Positions 39,117 to 45,712 of a DNA stretch of 64,000 bases are shown in pieces (the stretch's first letter is position 1; every line of letters begins with the position of its first letter). The notes below the pieces were generated by a model. It ran no database searches and was not told where the DNA came from. It saw only the letters and a list, made by a program, of their open reading frames with translations. A program made the translations under genes and the position numbers. The stretch spans positions 4,650,001-4,714,000 of the forward strand of contig NZ_CP109273.1 of assembly GCF_045209745.1 (NCBI RefSeq), in the 5' to 3' direction. The DNA comes from Micromonospora sp045209745 (lineage in GTDB: Bacteria; Actinomycetota; Actinomycetes; Mycobacteriales; Micromonosporaceae).

Positions 39117-39380
39117 GTGAAGACGTTCGAGGAGTTGTTCGCCGAGCTGCAGGCCAAGGCCGCCGCCGGCACCCCGGGCTCGGGCACCGTCGCCGCCCTG
39201 GACAAGGGGGTGCACTTCATCGGCAAGAAGGTCGTCGAGGAGGCGGCCGAGTCGTGGATGGCCGCCGAGCACGAGGGGCCGGAGCGCACCGCCGAGGAGA
39301 TCTCCCAGCTGCTCTACCAGGTCCAGGTGCTGATGCTCGCCAGCGGTCTCGAGCTCAAGGACGTCTACCGACATTTGTGA
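39117..39380 (+). CDS. hisE: Phosphoribosyl-ATP pyrophosphatase
   Basis: Second step of histidine synthesis. 87 residues from GTG 39117. The MazG-like helical fold shows KKVVEEAAESWMAA and EISQLLYQVQVLML, with the metal-binding acidic residues E-E-x2-E. HisI is not nearby, so the two functions are separate proteins. It is divergent from the ABC importer and followed by hisG after 46 bp. Confidence 0.95.
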   Translation: MKTFEELFAELQAKAAAGTPGSGTVAALDKGVHFIGKKVVEEAAESWMAAEHEGPERTAEEISQLLYQVQVLMLASGLELKDVYRHL

Positions 39381-39426
39381 GTGCCCCACCCGTTGATCGC
39401 CATCCGGATCGAAGGAGCACTCCGTC

Positions 39427-40272
39427 ATGCTGCGTGTCGCCATTCCCAACAAGGGCACTCTGGCCGAGCCGGCCGCCCAGATGCTGCGCGAGGCGGGCTA
39501 CCGCCAGCGCACCGACCCCAAGGACCTCGTCTGCCGGGACGAGGCCAACGACGTCGAATTCTTCTACCTGCGCCCCAAGGACATCGCCACCTACGTCGGC
39601 TCCGGTGACCTCGACCTCGGGATCACCGGCCGGGACCTGCTGATCGACTCGGCTGCGCCGGCCGAGGAGGTCGTCGACCTCGCCTTCGGTCAGGCCACCT
39701 TCCGCTTCGCCGCAAGCCCCGACGACATCGCCTCCGTGCAGGACCTGGGCGGGCACCGGATCGCCACCGCGTACCCGGGGCTGGTCGAGCGGCACCTCGG
39801 TGAGGTGGGCGTCAAGGCCGACGTCATCCGCCTCGACGGCGCGGTGGAGAACGCCGTACGCCTCGGCGTCGCCGACGTGATCGCGGACGTGGTGGAGACC
39901 GGCGCGACCCTGCGCCAGGCGGGCCTGGTGGTCTTCGGCGAGCCGCTGCTGCGCTCGTCGGCGGTACTGGTCCGGCGCGCCAGCGCGCCCGCACACCCGC
40001 AGGCCGAGCAGTTACTGCGCCGCCTGCACGGTGTGCTGGTGGCCCGCCGCTACGTGATGCTCGCCTATGACGTGCCGGCCGGTCTGCTGGACCGGGCCAG
40101 CGGCCTCACCCCGGGCATCGAATCGCCCACCGTGTCGCCGCTGCACCGCGAGGGCTGGGTGGCGGTGCAGGCGATGGTGCTCCGCGACGACGTCCACCGC
40201 ATCATGGACGAGCTGTACGAGTTGGGCGCCCGCGCCATCCTCGTCACCAACATCCACGCCTGCCGGCTCTAA
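39427..40272 (+). CDS. hisG: ATP phosphoribosyltransferase, long form
   Basis: First, feedback-inhibited step of histidine synthesis. 281 residues, so it is the long form with a C-terminal ACT-like regulatory domain (from about residue 210: SPTVSPLHREGWVAVQAMV) and needs no HisZ. Catalytic motifs: MLRVAIPNKGTLAEPA, DLGITGRDLL and the PRPP loop GVADVIADVVETGATLR. GAAGGAG precedes the ATG. Codon 196 is TTA (40012-40014). Confidence 0.96.
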   Translation: MLRVAIPNKGTLAEPAAQMLREAGYRQRTDPKDLVCRDEANDVEFFYLRPKDIATYVGSGDLDLGITGRDLLIDSAAPAEEVVDLAFGQATFRFAASPDDIASVQDLGGHRIATAYPGLVERHLGEVGVKADVIRLDGAVENAVRLGVADVIADVVETGATLRQAGLVVFGEPLLRSSAVLVRRASAPAHPQAEQLLRRLHGVLVARRYVMLAYDVPAGLLDRASGLTPGIESPTVSPLHREGWVAVQAMVLRDDVHRIMDELYELGARAILVTNIHACRL

Positions 40273-40374
40273 CCGCAAATCCCACCCGCACCCCGCTGGC
40301 AGCTCGTGCTCGTGCCCGCTGTGGGCCGGCACCCGCGCCCGCTGGCGGCTCGTCCGTGGCGGGTCTGACCGCTT

Positions 40375-40437
40375 GATCAACTCGGGATTGCCGAGGTGGG
40401 GGTGTCCGCTCGCAAGGACACCCCCACCTCGTTGATC
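40375..40437 (+). terminator. Long hairpin downstream of hisG
   Basis: A perfect 16-bp stem, CGAGGTGGGGGTGTCC (40392-40407) with 40416-40431 and an 8-base loop, sits inside outer arms GATCAAC (40375-40381) and GTTGATC (40431-40437). There is a 10-base bulge on the left and no U-tract. It may terminate hisEG or be a palindromic element. Confidence 0.6.
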
Positions 40438-40595
40438 TGGAGTGGATCTACCGTCTGCTGGGCCTGGCCGCGCAGGCAGCGCGCCTGACGATCCCGGATG
40501 TCAACACCGTTGCGTTTAGCGTTCGGTTGCTGGGCCAGCGGGGCACGGTGAACTCCGGACACCCAGGTTCGCCACTCCAGAGCGCCCCGCCGCGG

Positions 40596-40666
40596 GCGAT
40601 CTTGCAGTTTCGATCGCCGAGATGCGTGGAATGCCCCCTAAGTCGAGGCAGAAAGTGCAAGATCGC
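40596..40666. repeat. 71-bp inverted-terminus element, copy A
   Basis: Begins GCGATCTTGCA and ends with its exact complement TGCAAGATCGC. The 49-base interior shares TCGCCGA-x-ATGC and the end pattern CAG-x-AAG with copy B at 48285-48355, which has the same total length. Confidence 0.8.
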
Positions 40667-40687
40667 GAGAAAGGGGCAGCCCGGACC

Positions 40688-40759
40688 CGTCGATCATGGA
40701 GTTGTGGCGCCTGGTCTTGGCCTTTAACGGTGTCGCCCACCACAACTCCATGATCGACG
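40688..40759. repeat. 72-bp inverted-terminus element
   Basis: Perfect 20-bp arms: CGTCGATCATGGAGTTGTGG (40688-40707) and its complement (40740-40759), with 32 bases between. Unrelated in sequence to the 71-bp element next to it but almost the same size. Confidence 0.8.
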
Positions 40760-40790
40760 AGGCGGTACGGGTTGACGGACAGCCGCTCCG

Positions 40791-40847
40791 CCTAACTCGG
40801 AAGTAGACCTACTTCCTCCCGATTAGGGCCGCTTCGCGGAGCGAAGC
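40791..40847. repeat. Two small adjacent hairpins
   Basis: GGAAGTAG-AC-CTACTTCC (40799-40816) lies between outer CCTAA and TTAGG, followed by GCTTCGC-GGA-GCGAAGC (40831-40847). No gene is associated. Confidence 0.5.
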
Positions 40848-40872
40848 AGCAAGGACTAACCCAACGGCATTG

Positions 40873-40940
40873 ACATGGAAGTAGGGGCCTCCAGGTGCGG
40901 CCGAGGCCACTAGATCCCGGAACAAGCACGATCTTGCGGG
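40873..40940 (+). repeat. 68-bp dispersed repeat, copy 1
   Basis: Shares three long identical blocks with the inverted copy at 57426-57492: ACATGGAAGTAGGGGCCTC, AGGCCACTAGATCC and AGCACGATCTTGCGGG, in the same order and spacing within one base. Confidence 0.85.
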
Positions 40941-41027
40941 TTGGACGGGCGTCGGCGTGGTGTGGCTCGGCTCGCCGGGTGGGCGGTGGCTCGGCGGGTG
41001 GTGCGTTCGACGGGCGGGTGCGGGTGG

Positions 41028-41033
41028 CAGACT
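41028..41033 (+). promoter_or_regulatory. Candidate -10 for the PH-domain gene
   Basis: CAGACT ends six bases before the GTG at 41040. TTCGAC at 41006-41011 is a possible -35. No ribosome site, so probably leaderless. Confidence 0.45.
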
Positions 41034-41039
41034 GGTGGG

Positions 41040-41513
41040 GTGAGTGAAACCGAGCTGATCCGCCTGAAGCCCCGCCGCATCCGGCTGGTCTGCTGGTCGG
41101 CGGCGATCGCGCTGGTGGTGGTGTTCGGTCTGGTCGCCACCTCGTTGAGTGGGCCGACCGGCGACGGCTACGGCAGCTTCCAGCGCGGTGACCAGATCGC
41201 CATGATCGGCCTGGGCATCTTCGGTGCACTGGGCTTCCTGATGTTCACCCGCCCACGGGTCGAGGCCGACGCGCGTGGCATTCGCGTGCGTAACGTGATC
41301 AGCTCCTACGAGCTGCCCTGGGAGGTCGTCCGGGGCGTCCGCTTCGACCGGGGCGCGCCGTGGGCCAGCCTGGAGCTGCACGACGACGACCTGCTGCCGA
41401 TGATCGCCCTGCAGGCCGCGGACAAGGAACTGGCCGTCGAAGGGGTCCGCGCGCTGCGGCGACTGCACGAGGCACACCAGGCCCGCCTCGCCGAGCGCGC
41501 CGTCGGCCGCTAA
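41040..41513 (+). CDS. PH-domain membrane protein
   Basis: 157 residues from GTG 41040. Two hydrophobic segments (residues about 15-35 and 53-70) precede a bacterial PH-like domain: RPRVEADARGIRVRNVISSY, ELPWEVVRGVRFDRG and WASLELHDDDLLPMIALQ. Genes of this kind follow hisG in several actinobacteria as I recall. The function is unknown; the hisG link is positional only, since a 767-bp element-rich gap separates them. Confidence 0.8.
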   Translation: MSETELIRLKPRRIRLVCWSAAIALVVVFGLVATSLSGPTGDGYGSFQRGDQIAMIGLGIFGALGFLMFTRPRVEADARGIRVRNVISSYELPWEVVRGVRFDRGAPWASLELHDDDLLPMIALQAADKELAVEGVRALRRLHEAHQARLAERAVGR

Positions 41514-41577
41514 CCCGTCCCCGCACCTGCTTACCCGCGCGCCGCGCCCGGGCCCGCGCCCCGCGCGCGCCGCCGCG

Positions 41578-41708
41578 CCCCAGCCCCGCGCGCCACGCCG
41601 CCCCGCGCCCCAGCCCCCGCGCGCCACGCCGCCCCAGCCCCCGCGCGCCACGCCGCCCCAGCCCCCGCGCGCCACGCCGCCCCGCGCCCCAGCCCCGCGC
41701 GCCACGCC
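41578..41708. repeat. 24-bp tandem repeat, five units
   Basis: The unit is CCCCAGCCCCCGCGCGCCAC plus GCCG. Units lie at 41578, 41608, 41632, 41656 and 41687. The first and last lack one C of the C5 run and are set off by a CCCCGCG spacer; the middle three are head-to-tail and identical. Confidence 0.9.
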
Positions 41709-41786
41709 AAGATCCGGACACCCTCCCCGAATCTGTTGCCTCAGCGCGCCCGGAGGCAGCAGATTCGGGGAAAGTATGCGGATCTT
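41709..41786. repeat. 78-bp imperfect palindrome
   Basis: Two 34-bp arms (41709-41742 and 41753-41786) start AAGATCCG, share TCCCCGAATCTG and TGCCTC in the same places, and enclose a 10-base loop. The mismatches are mostly in one block of about seven bases. Confidence 0.8.
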
Positions 41787-41845
41787 GCGGGGTGACGGCG
41801 CGACTCGGGGAAGGTGCGCGGATCTTGGCGGGGTGACGGCGCGAC
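41765..41845 (+). repeat. 40-bp head-to-tail duplication
   Basis: 41765-41804 and 41805-41845 are adjacent copies, both starting TCGGGGAA and ending GGGGTGACGGCGCGAC, with a GGATCTT core. The first copy overlaps the right arm of the palindrome before it. Confidence 0.8.
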
Positions 41846-41889
41846 GGTGACCCGGGAGGCCCGTGCCTCAGCCCCTGGTCGTGCCCGGT

Positions 41890-41919
41890 TTGAGGGCGGC
41901 CGAGGCACCGGTGTACTGT
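41890..41919 (+). promoter_or_regulatory. Candidate infC operon promoter
   Basis: TTGAGG (41890-41895) and TACTGT (41914-41919), 18 bp apart. This would give an infC leader of about 255 bases. Confidence 0.55.
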
Positions 41920-42083
41920 TGTCGAGTCGACCAGGCTGTCTCCGCGTGCGAGCAGGCAGCCTTGTAAAGCGGAGCGCCTGCTCCCACCCGAGTCGCCGCT
42001 ACGGCGTCCGGGTCCGGTCACTGGTTCCGGGCATGTCCCGGCGCTGGATGCGCGATCCTGTGATCGTGCCGACCGGTCGAGCG

Positions 42084-42115
42084 GGCCCTGGCATGCGCCG
42101 GGGCCTTCTGCTTTT
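42084..42115 (+). terminator. Attenuator-like hairpin in the infC leader
   Basis: GGCCCTGGC (42084-42092) pairs with GCCGGGGCC (42097-42105) with one mismatch around ATGC, followed by TTCTGCTTTT. It lies about 70 bases before the infC start and looks like an intrinsic terminator within the leader, suggesting attenuation. Confidence 0.55.
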
Positions 42116-42182
42116 CGGGGTCGGTTCCCGCCCGGGGGCCGCAGGGGTCGGCAACAGAGCAGAAGCGACTCGAGGAGGCCCC

Positions 42183-42851
42183 ATCAGCGTCGAACCACGC
42201 GTGAACGAGCAGATCCGGGCACGTGAGGTCCGACTGGTCGGCCCAGAGGGTGAGCAGGTGGGCATCGTCCCGCTGGAGCGCGCTCTTCAGCTGGCCGCGG
42301 ACGTCGATCTGGACCTGGTCGAGGTTGCGCCGATGGCGCGCCCGCCGGTGTGCAAGCTCATGGACTTCGGCAAGTTCAAGTATGAGAGCGCACTGAAGGC
42401 GCGCGAAGCGCGGCGTAACCAGCAGCAGACCGTCATCAAGGAAATGAAGCTTCGGCCGAAGATCGACCCGCACGACTACGAGACCAAAAAAGGTCACGTG
42501 GTGCGGTTCCTCAAGGCGGGCGACAAGGTCAAGGTGACGATCATGTTCCGCGGTCGCGAGCAGAGCCGCCCGGAGCTGGGTTACCGGCTCCTGCGCCGGC
42601 TCGAATCCGAGATCACGGAACTGGGATACGTCGAGGCCGCTCCGAAGCAGGACGGCCGAAACATGATCATGGTTCTCGCTCCGCATCGGGCCGTCAAGGC
42701 CTCCGCGGTCGCCGCTACGGCGTCCCGCGGTGCACCTCGGGACCGGGCAGCGGACGAGTCCGACGCTCCGGAAGCCGATGAGACCGCGGCGGTCGGCGAG
42801 ACCGCAGCAGCCGGTGACACCGGCCTCGCCGCCGATACCAGCGGCGAGTAA
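42183..42851 (+). CDS. infC: Translation initiation factor IF-3
   Basis: 222 residues if started at ATC 42183, four bases after the ribosome site GAGGAGG (42172-42178). infC genes are known for AUU/AUC-type starts used in autoregulation. GTG 42201 (MNEQIRARE) is the alternative but has no ribosome site. IF-3 signatures: RAREVRLVGPEGEQVGIV and KLMDFGKFKYE in the N-domain; KVKVTIMFRGREQSRPELG in the C-domain. A 40-residue acidic, Ala-rich tail follows, as in other actinobacteria. Confidence 0.94.
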   Translation: MSVEPRVNEQIRAREVRLVGPEGEQVGIVPLERALQLAADVDLDLVEVAPMARPPVCKLMDFGKFKYESALKAREARRNQQQTVIKEMKLRPKIDPHDYETKKGHVVRFLKAGDKVKVTIMFRGREQSRPELGYRLLRRLESEITELGYVEAAPKQDGRNMIMVLAPHRAVKASAVAATASRGAPRDRAADESDAPEADETAAVGETAAAGDTGLAADTSGE

Positions 42852-42870
42852 CAGGGGAGAGACGTTCCAC

Positions 42871-43065
42871 ATGCCGAAGATGAAGAGCCACACGGGTATG
42901 GGTAAGCGGGTCAAGGTGACCGGCAAGGGCAAGATCGTTGCCCAGCAGGCCGGCCTCCGCCACAACCTGGAGAAGAAGCCCTCCACCCAGACCCGCCGGC
43001 TGACCGGCACGGTCGTGCTGGCCAAGGCCGACGTCAAGCGCATCAAGAAGCTGCTCGGCCGCTGA
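42871..43065 (+). CDS. rpmI: 50S ribosomal protein L35
   Basis: 64 residues, highly basic. MPKMKSHTGMGKRVKVTGKG is the family start and ends in RIKKLLGR. AGGGGAGAG precedes the ATG; the frame is open upstream inside infC but irrelevant. It forms the classic infC-rpmI-rplT operon. Confidence 0.97.
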   Translation: MPKMKSHTGMGKRVKVTGKGKIVAQQAGLRHNLEKKPSTQTRRLTGTVVLAKADVKRIKKLLGR

Positions 43066-43099
43066 CGCGCGCCACCTTTACACGTAATTAGGAGTTGAG

Positions 43100-43492
43100 A
43101 TGGCACGCGTCAAGCGGGCTGTAAACGCCCACAAGAAGCGTCGTACCCTGCTGGAGTCCGCGAGTGGTTACCGCGGTCAGCGCTCCCGGCTGTACCGCAA
43201 GGCCAAGGAGCAGGTGCTGCACTCGATGCAGTACGCCTACCGGGACCGTCGCGACCGCAAGGGCGACTTCCGGCAGCTGTGGATTCAGCGGATCAACGCG
43301 GGCGCCCGGGCGAACGGGATGACCTACAACCGCCTGATCCAGGGCATGCGTCTGGCCGGCATCGAGGTCGACCGCAAGATCCTGGCCGACATGGCTGTCA
43401 ACGACGCCGCTTCTTTCGCGGCGATCGTCGAGCTGGCCCGGGCCGCGGTCACGGCCGAGGGCACCGGTGGCGCGGCGGCTCAGGCCGCCTGA
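43100..43492 (+). CDS. rplT: 50S ribosomal protein L20
   Basis: 130 residues. MARVKRAVNAHKKRRTLLES and the C-terminal NGMTYNRLIQGMRLAGIEVD with RKILADMAVND are standard. In other bacteria L20 represses its own operon by binding leader or intercistronic RNA; the long infC leader here is a place to look for that. A 10-residue Ala/Gly tail is extra. Confidence 0.97.
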   Translation: MARVKRAVNAHKKRRTLLESASGYRGQRSRLYRKAKEQVLHSMQYAYRDRRDRKGDFRQLWIQRINAGARANGMTYNRLIQGMRLAGIEVDRKILADMAVNDAASFAAIVELARAAVTAEGTGGAAAQAA

Positions 43493-43575
43493 TCCCCACG
43501 CACCAGAGCGAGGCGTCTCCCGTGTCGGCACCGCCGTCCGGGGGGCGCCTCAATCGTGTCGGAGGACCACCCATC

Positions 43576-44373
43576 ATGGCTTTCACCCCGCGTACCCCCA
43601 GGGTTGTCGCCGCCCGCCGGTTGCAGCGCCGCCGGGACCGCGAGGCCACCGGCCTGTTCCTGGCCGAGGGCCCGCAGGCGGTCCGCGAGGCCCTCGCACG
43701 GCCGGGGGTGGTCACCGAGCTTTTCGGTACGCCCACCGCCCTCGACCGACACCCGGAGTTGCCCGCCGCGGCGGCGCACGCCGACGTGCCGGTCTCCGAG
43801 GTGACCGACGACGGGTTGGCCGCGTTGGCCGAGACCGTCGCCCCGCAGGGGCTGGTCGCGGTCTGCCGGCACGTGGACGTGCCGCTGGAGCAGGCCCTGG
43901 CGAATGGGCCGCGCCTGGTGGCGGTGCTCGCCGAGATCCGCGACCCGGGTAATGCCGGCACGGTGCTGCGCACCGCCGACGCGGCCGGGGCGGGTGCGGT
44001 GGTCTTCGCCGGCGACGCCGTCGACCCGTACAACGGAAAGTGTGTGCGGGCCTCGGCCGGCAGCCTCTTCCACGTCGATGTGGTCCGCGCCCCCGACCCG
44101 GTCCAGGCGGTCGAAGCGCTCCGTGCCGCCGGGCTGACGATCTTCGCCACCACGGGGTACGGCGACAGCGACCTCGACGACCTCGCCGACGCCGGACGGC
44201 TCGCCCAGCCCACGGCGTGGTTGTTCGGCTCTGAGGCGCACGGGTTGCCTGAGGAGCTGACCGCCGCGGCCGACGCCCAGGTGCGGGTGCCGTTGCACGG
44301 GCGCGCGGAGAGCCTCAACCTGGCTGCTGCCGCCGCCGTCTGCCTGTACGCTTCAGCGAGAGCACAGCGCTGA
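43576..44373 (+). CDS. SpoU/TrmH-family RNA 2'-O-methyltransferase
   Basis: 265 residues from ATG 43576, with GGAGGA ten bases upstream. An L30e-like substrate domain (FLAEGPQAVREAL) is followed by the knotted SPOUT domain with the three motifs: EIRDPGNAGTVLRTADAAG, WLFGSEAHGL and VPLHGRAESLNLAAAAAVCLY. The trefoil knot binds SAM. It is probably a 23S rRNA methylase, but the target site is not readable. The genes between rplT and pheS in related bacteria include this one. Confidence 0.92.
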   Translation: MAFTPRTPRVVAARRLQRRRDREATGLFLAEGPQAVREALARPGVVTELFGTPTALDRHPELPAAAAHADVPVSEVTDDGLAALAETVAPQGLVAVCRHVDVPLEQALANGPRLVAVLAEIRDPGNAGTVLRTADAAGAGAVVFAGDAVDPYNGKCVRASAGSLFHVDVVRAPDPVQAVEALRAAGLTIFATTGYGDSDLDDLADAGRLAQPTAWLFGSEAHGLPEELTAAADAQVRVPLHGRAESLNLAAAAAVCLYASARAQR

Positions 44374-44420
44374 GGGTGACCGCACCCGGCGCGACTGACA
44401 GCAGGGGAGAGCGTCCGTCC

Positions 44421-44480
44421 ATGAACGCGCCACGGCGTTCGTTTAGCCAGCCCGCCGGTGTCGGCGGGCGGCGGGCCTGA
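44421..44480 (+). CDS. Candidate 19-residue leader ORF upstream of pheST
   Basis: ATG 44421 has GGGGAGAG nine bases upstream. It encodes 19 residues with a single Phe, then TGA. A perfect 7-bp hairpin CCCGCCG-GTGT-CGGCGGG (44451-44468) lies over its end, and a further G/C hairpin follows before pheS. Without a run of Phe codons it is not a classical pheM-type attenuator; it could be a chance ORF. Confidence 0.35.
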   Translation: MNAPRRSFSQPAGVGGRRA

Positions 44481-44532
44481 CCTGCTCCCTGCACAACTCC
44501 TACCGGCGGGCTGCGGCGCAGCCGCGCGTCCG

Positions 44533-44538
44533 TAGACT
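44533..44538 (+). promoter_or_regulatory. Candidate -10 upstream of pheS
   Basis: TAGACT, 54 bases before the pheS ATG. No -35 was assigned. If used, it would bypass the leader ORF. Confidence 0.35.
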
Positions 44539-44592
44539 CGCTTAGCCGCCCCGCTGAGGGCTGGCGCCGCCGTGAGGGAGTGCCCGTACGCC

Positions 44593-45672
44593 ATGAGCTA
44601 CCGCAACGATCCGTACGACCCGAAGCAGGTCGCCCTGCTCGACCCCGCCGCCCTGGACGAGGCTGTCGCGGACGCCACGAAGGCGTTCACGGCGGCCACC
44701 GACCCGGACGCGCTGACCGCGCTGCGCTCGGTGCATCTCGGTGACCGGTCACCGGTTTCGCTGGCCCGCCGGGAGATCGGCGCGTTGCCGCCGGCCGCGA
44801 AGTCCGACGCCGGTAAGCGGGTCAACGAGGCCCGCCGGGCGATCGAGACCGCGTACGCCGACCGCGCCGAGGTGGTGGAGCGGGAGCAGGCCGAGCGGGT
44901 GCTGGTCGAGGAGCGGGTGGACGTCACCCTGCCCTACGATCGGCGTCCGCGTGGTGCCCGGCACCCGCTGAGCACCCTGATGGAGTCGATCAGCGACCTC
45001 TTCGTCGGGATGGGCTACGAGGTGGCCGAGGGGCCAGAGGTCGACCTGGAGTGGGTCAACTTCGACGCGCTGAACATTCCCGCCGACCACCCGGCGCGCG
45101 GGTTGATGGACACCTTCCACATCGCATCCGCCGATGGCTCCGCGGGCTCGGGCCTTGTTCTCCGCACGCACACCTCGACGGTGCAGACCCGCACGATGCT
45201 CAGCCGCAAGCCGCCGATCTACGTGATCGTGCCCGGCCGCGTCTACCGCACCGACGAGATCGACGCCACCCACAGCCCGGTGTTCCACCAGGCCGAGGGC
45301 CTGGTGGTCGACAAGGGCATCACGATGGCGCACCTGCGGGGCACGCTCGACCACTTCGCCCGGGCGATGTTCGGCCCGGAGGCGAAGACCCGGTGGCGGC
45401 CGCACTACTTCCCGTTCACCGAGCCGTCGGCCGAGTTCGACGTGTGGTTCCCGGAGCACCGCGACGGCCCGCAGTGGGTCGAGTGGGGCGGCTGCGGGAT
45501 GGTCAACCCGCGGGTGCTGCGCGCCTGCGGCGTCGACCCGGAGGTCTACTCCGGATTCGCCTTCGGCATGGGCATCGACCGGACCCTGATGGTCCGGCAC
45601 GGGGTCAGCGACATCCGCCATCTCTTCGAGGGCGACGTGCGGTTCAGCCGGGCGCTCGGGACCGGGGCGTAG
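44593..45672 (+). CDS. pheS: Phenylalanyl-tRNA synthetase alpha subunit
   Basis: 359 residues from ATG 44593; a GTG at 44572 is in frame but lies before the GAGGGAG ribosome site. The N-terminal coiled coil binds tRNA. The class II motifs are present: HPLSTLMESISDLFVGMGYE (motif 1), PGRVYRTDEIDATHSPVFHQ (motif 2) and GFAFGMGIDRTLMVRHGV (motif 3), plus FTEPSAEFDVWF, which forms the Phe pocket. Confidence 0.97.
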   Translation: MSYRNDPYDPKQVALLDPAALDEAVADATKAFTAATDPDALTALRSVHLGDRSPVSLARREIGALPPAAKSDAGKRVNEARRAIETAYADRAEVVEREQAERVLVEERVDVTLPYDRRPRGARHPLSTLMESISDLFVGMGYEVAEGPEVDLEWVNFDALNIPADHPARGLMDTFHIASADGSAGSGLVLRTHTSTVQTRTMLSRKPPIYVIVPGRVYRTDEIDATHSPVFHQAEGLVVDKGITMAHLRGTLDHFARAMFGPEAKTRWRPHYFPFTEPSAEFDVWFPEHRDGPQWVEWGGCGMVNPRVLRACGVDPEVYSGFAFGMGIDRTLMVRHGVSDIRHLFEGDVRFSRALGTGA

Positions 45673-45712
45673 GCGATGCGGGTACGAGACACGGGAACGG
45701 TGGTCTGAAGTC

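Larger units (their letters stand above)
40273..41027. other. Gene-free stretch packed with palindromic elements
   Basis: No ORF here has coding character. The stretch instead holds, in order, a bulged hairpin after hisG, a 71-bp element, a 72-bp element, two small hairpins and one copy of a 68-bp dispersed repeat, each listed separately. Confidence 0.6.
41514..41889. other. Gene-free stretch of C-rich repeats before the infC promoter
   Basis: Contains a 24-bp tandem array, a 78-bp imperfect palindrome and a 40-bp duplication, listed separately. Open frames across it are by-products of the repeat composition. Confidence 0.6.

Noticed and set aside
41360..41836. 158-codon proline/arginine-rich frame across the tandem repeats
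   Set aside because: Its openness comes from the C-rich repeat unit; it overlaps the PH-domain gene in another frame.
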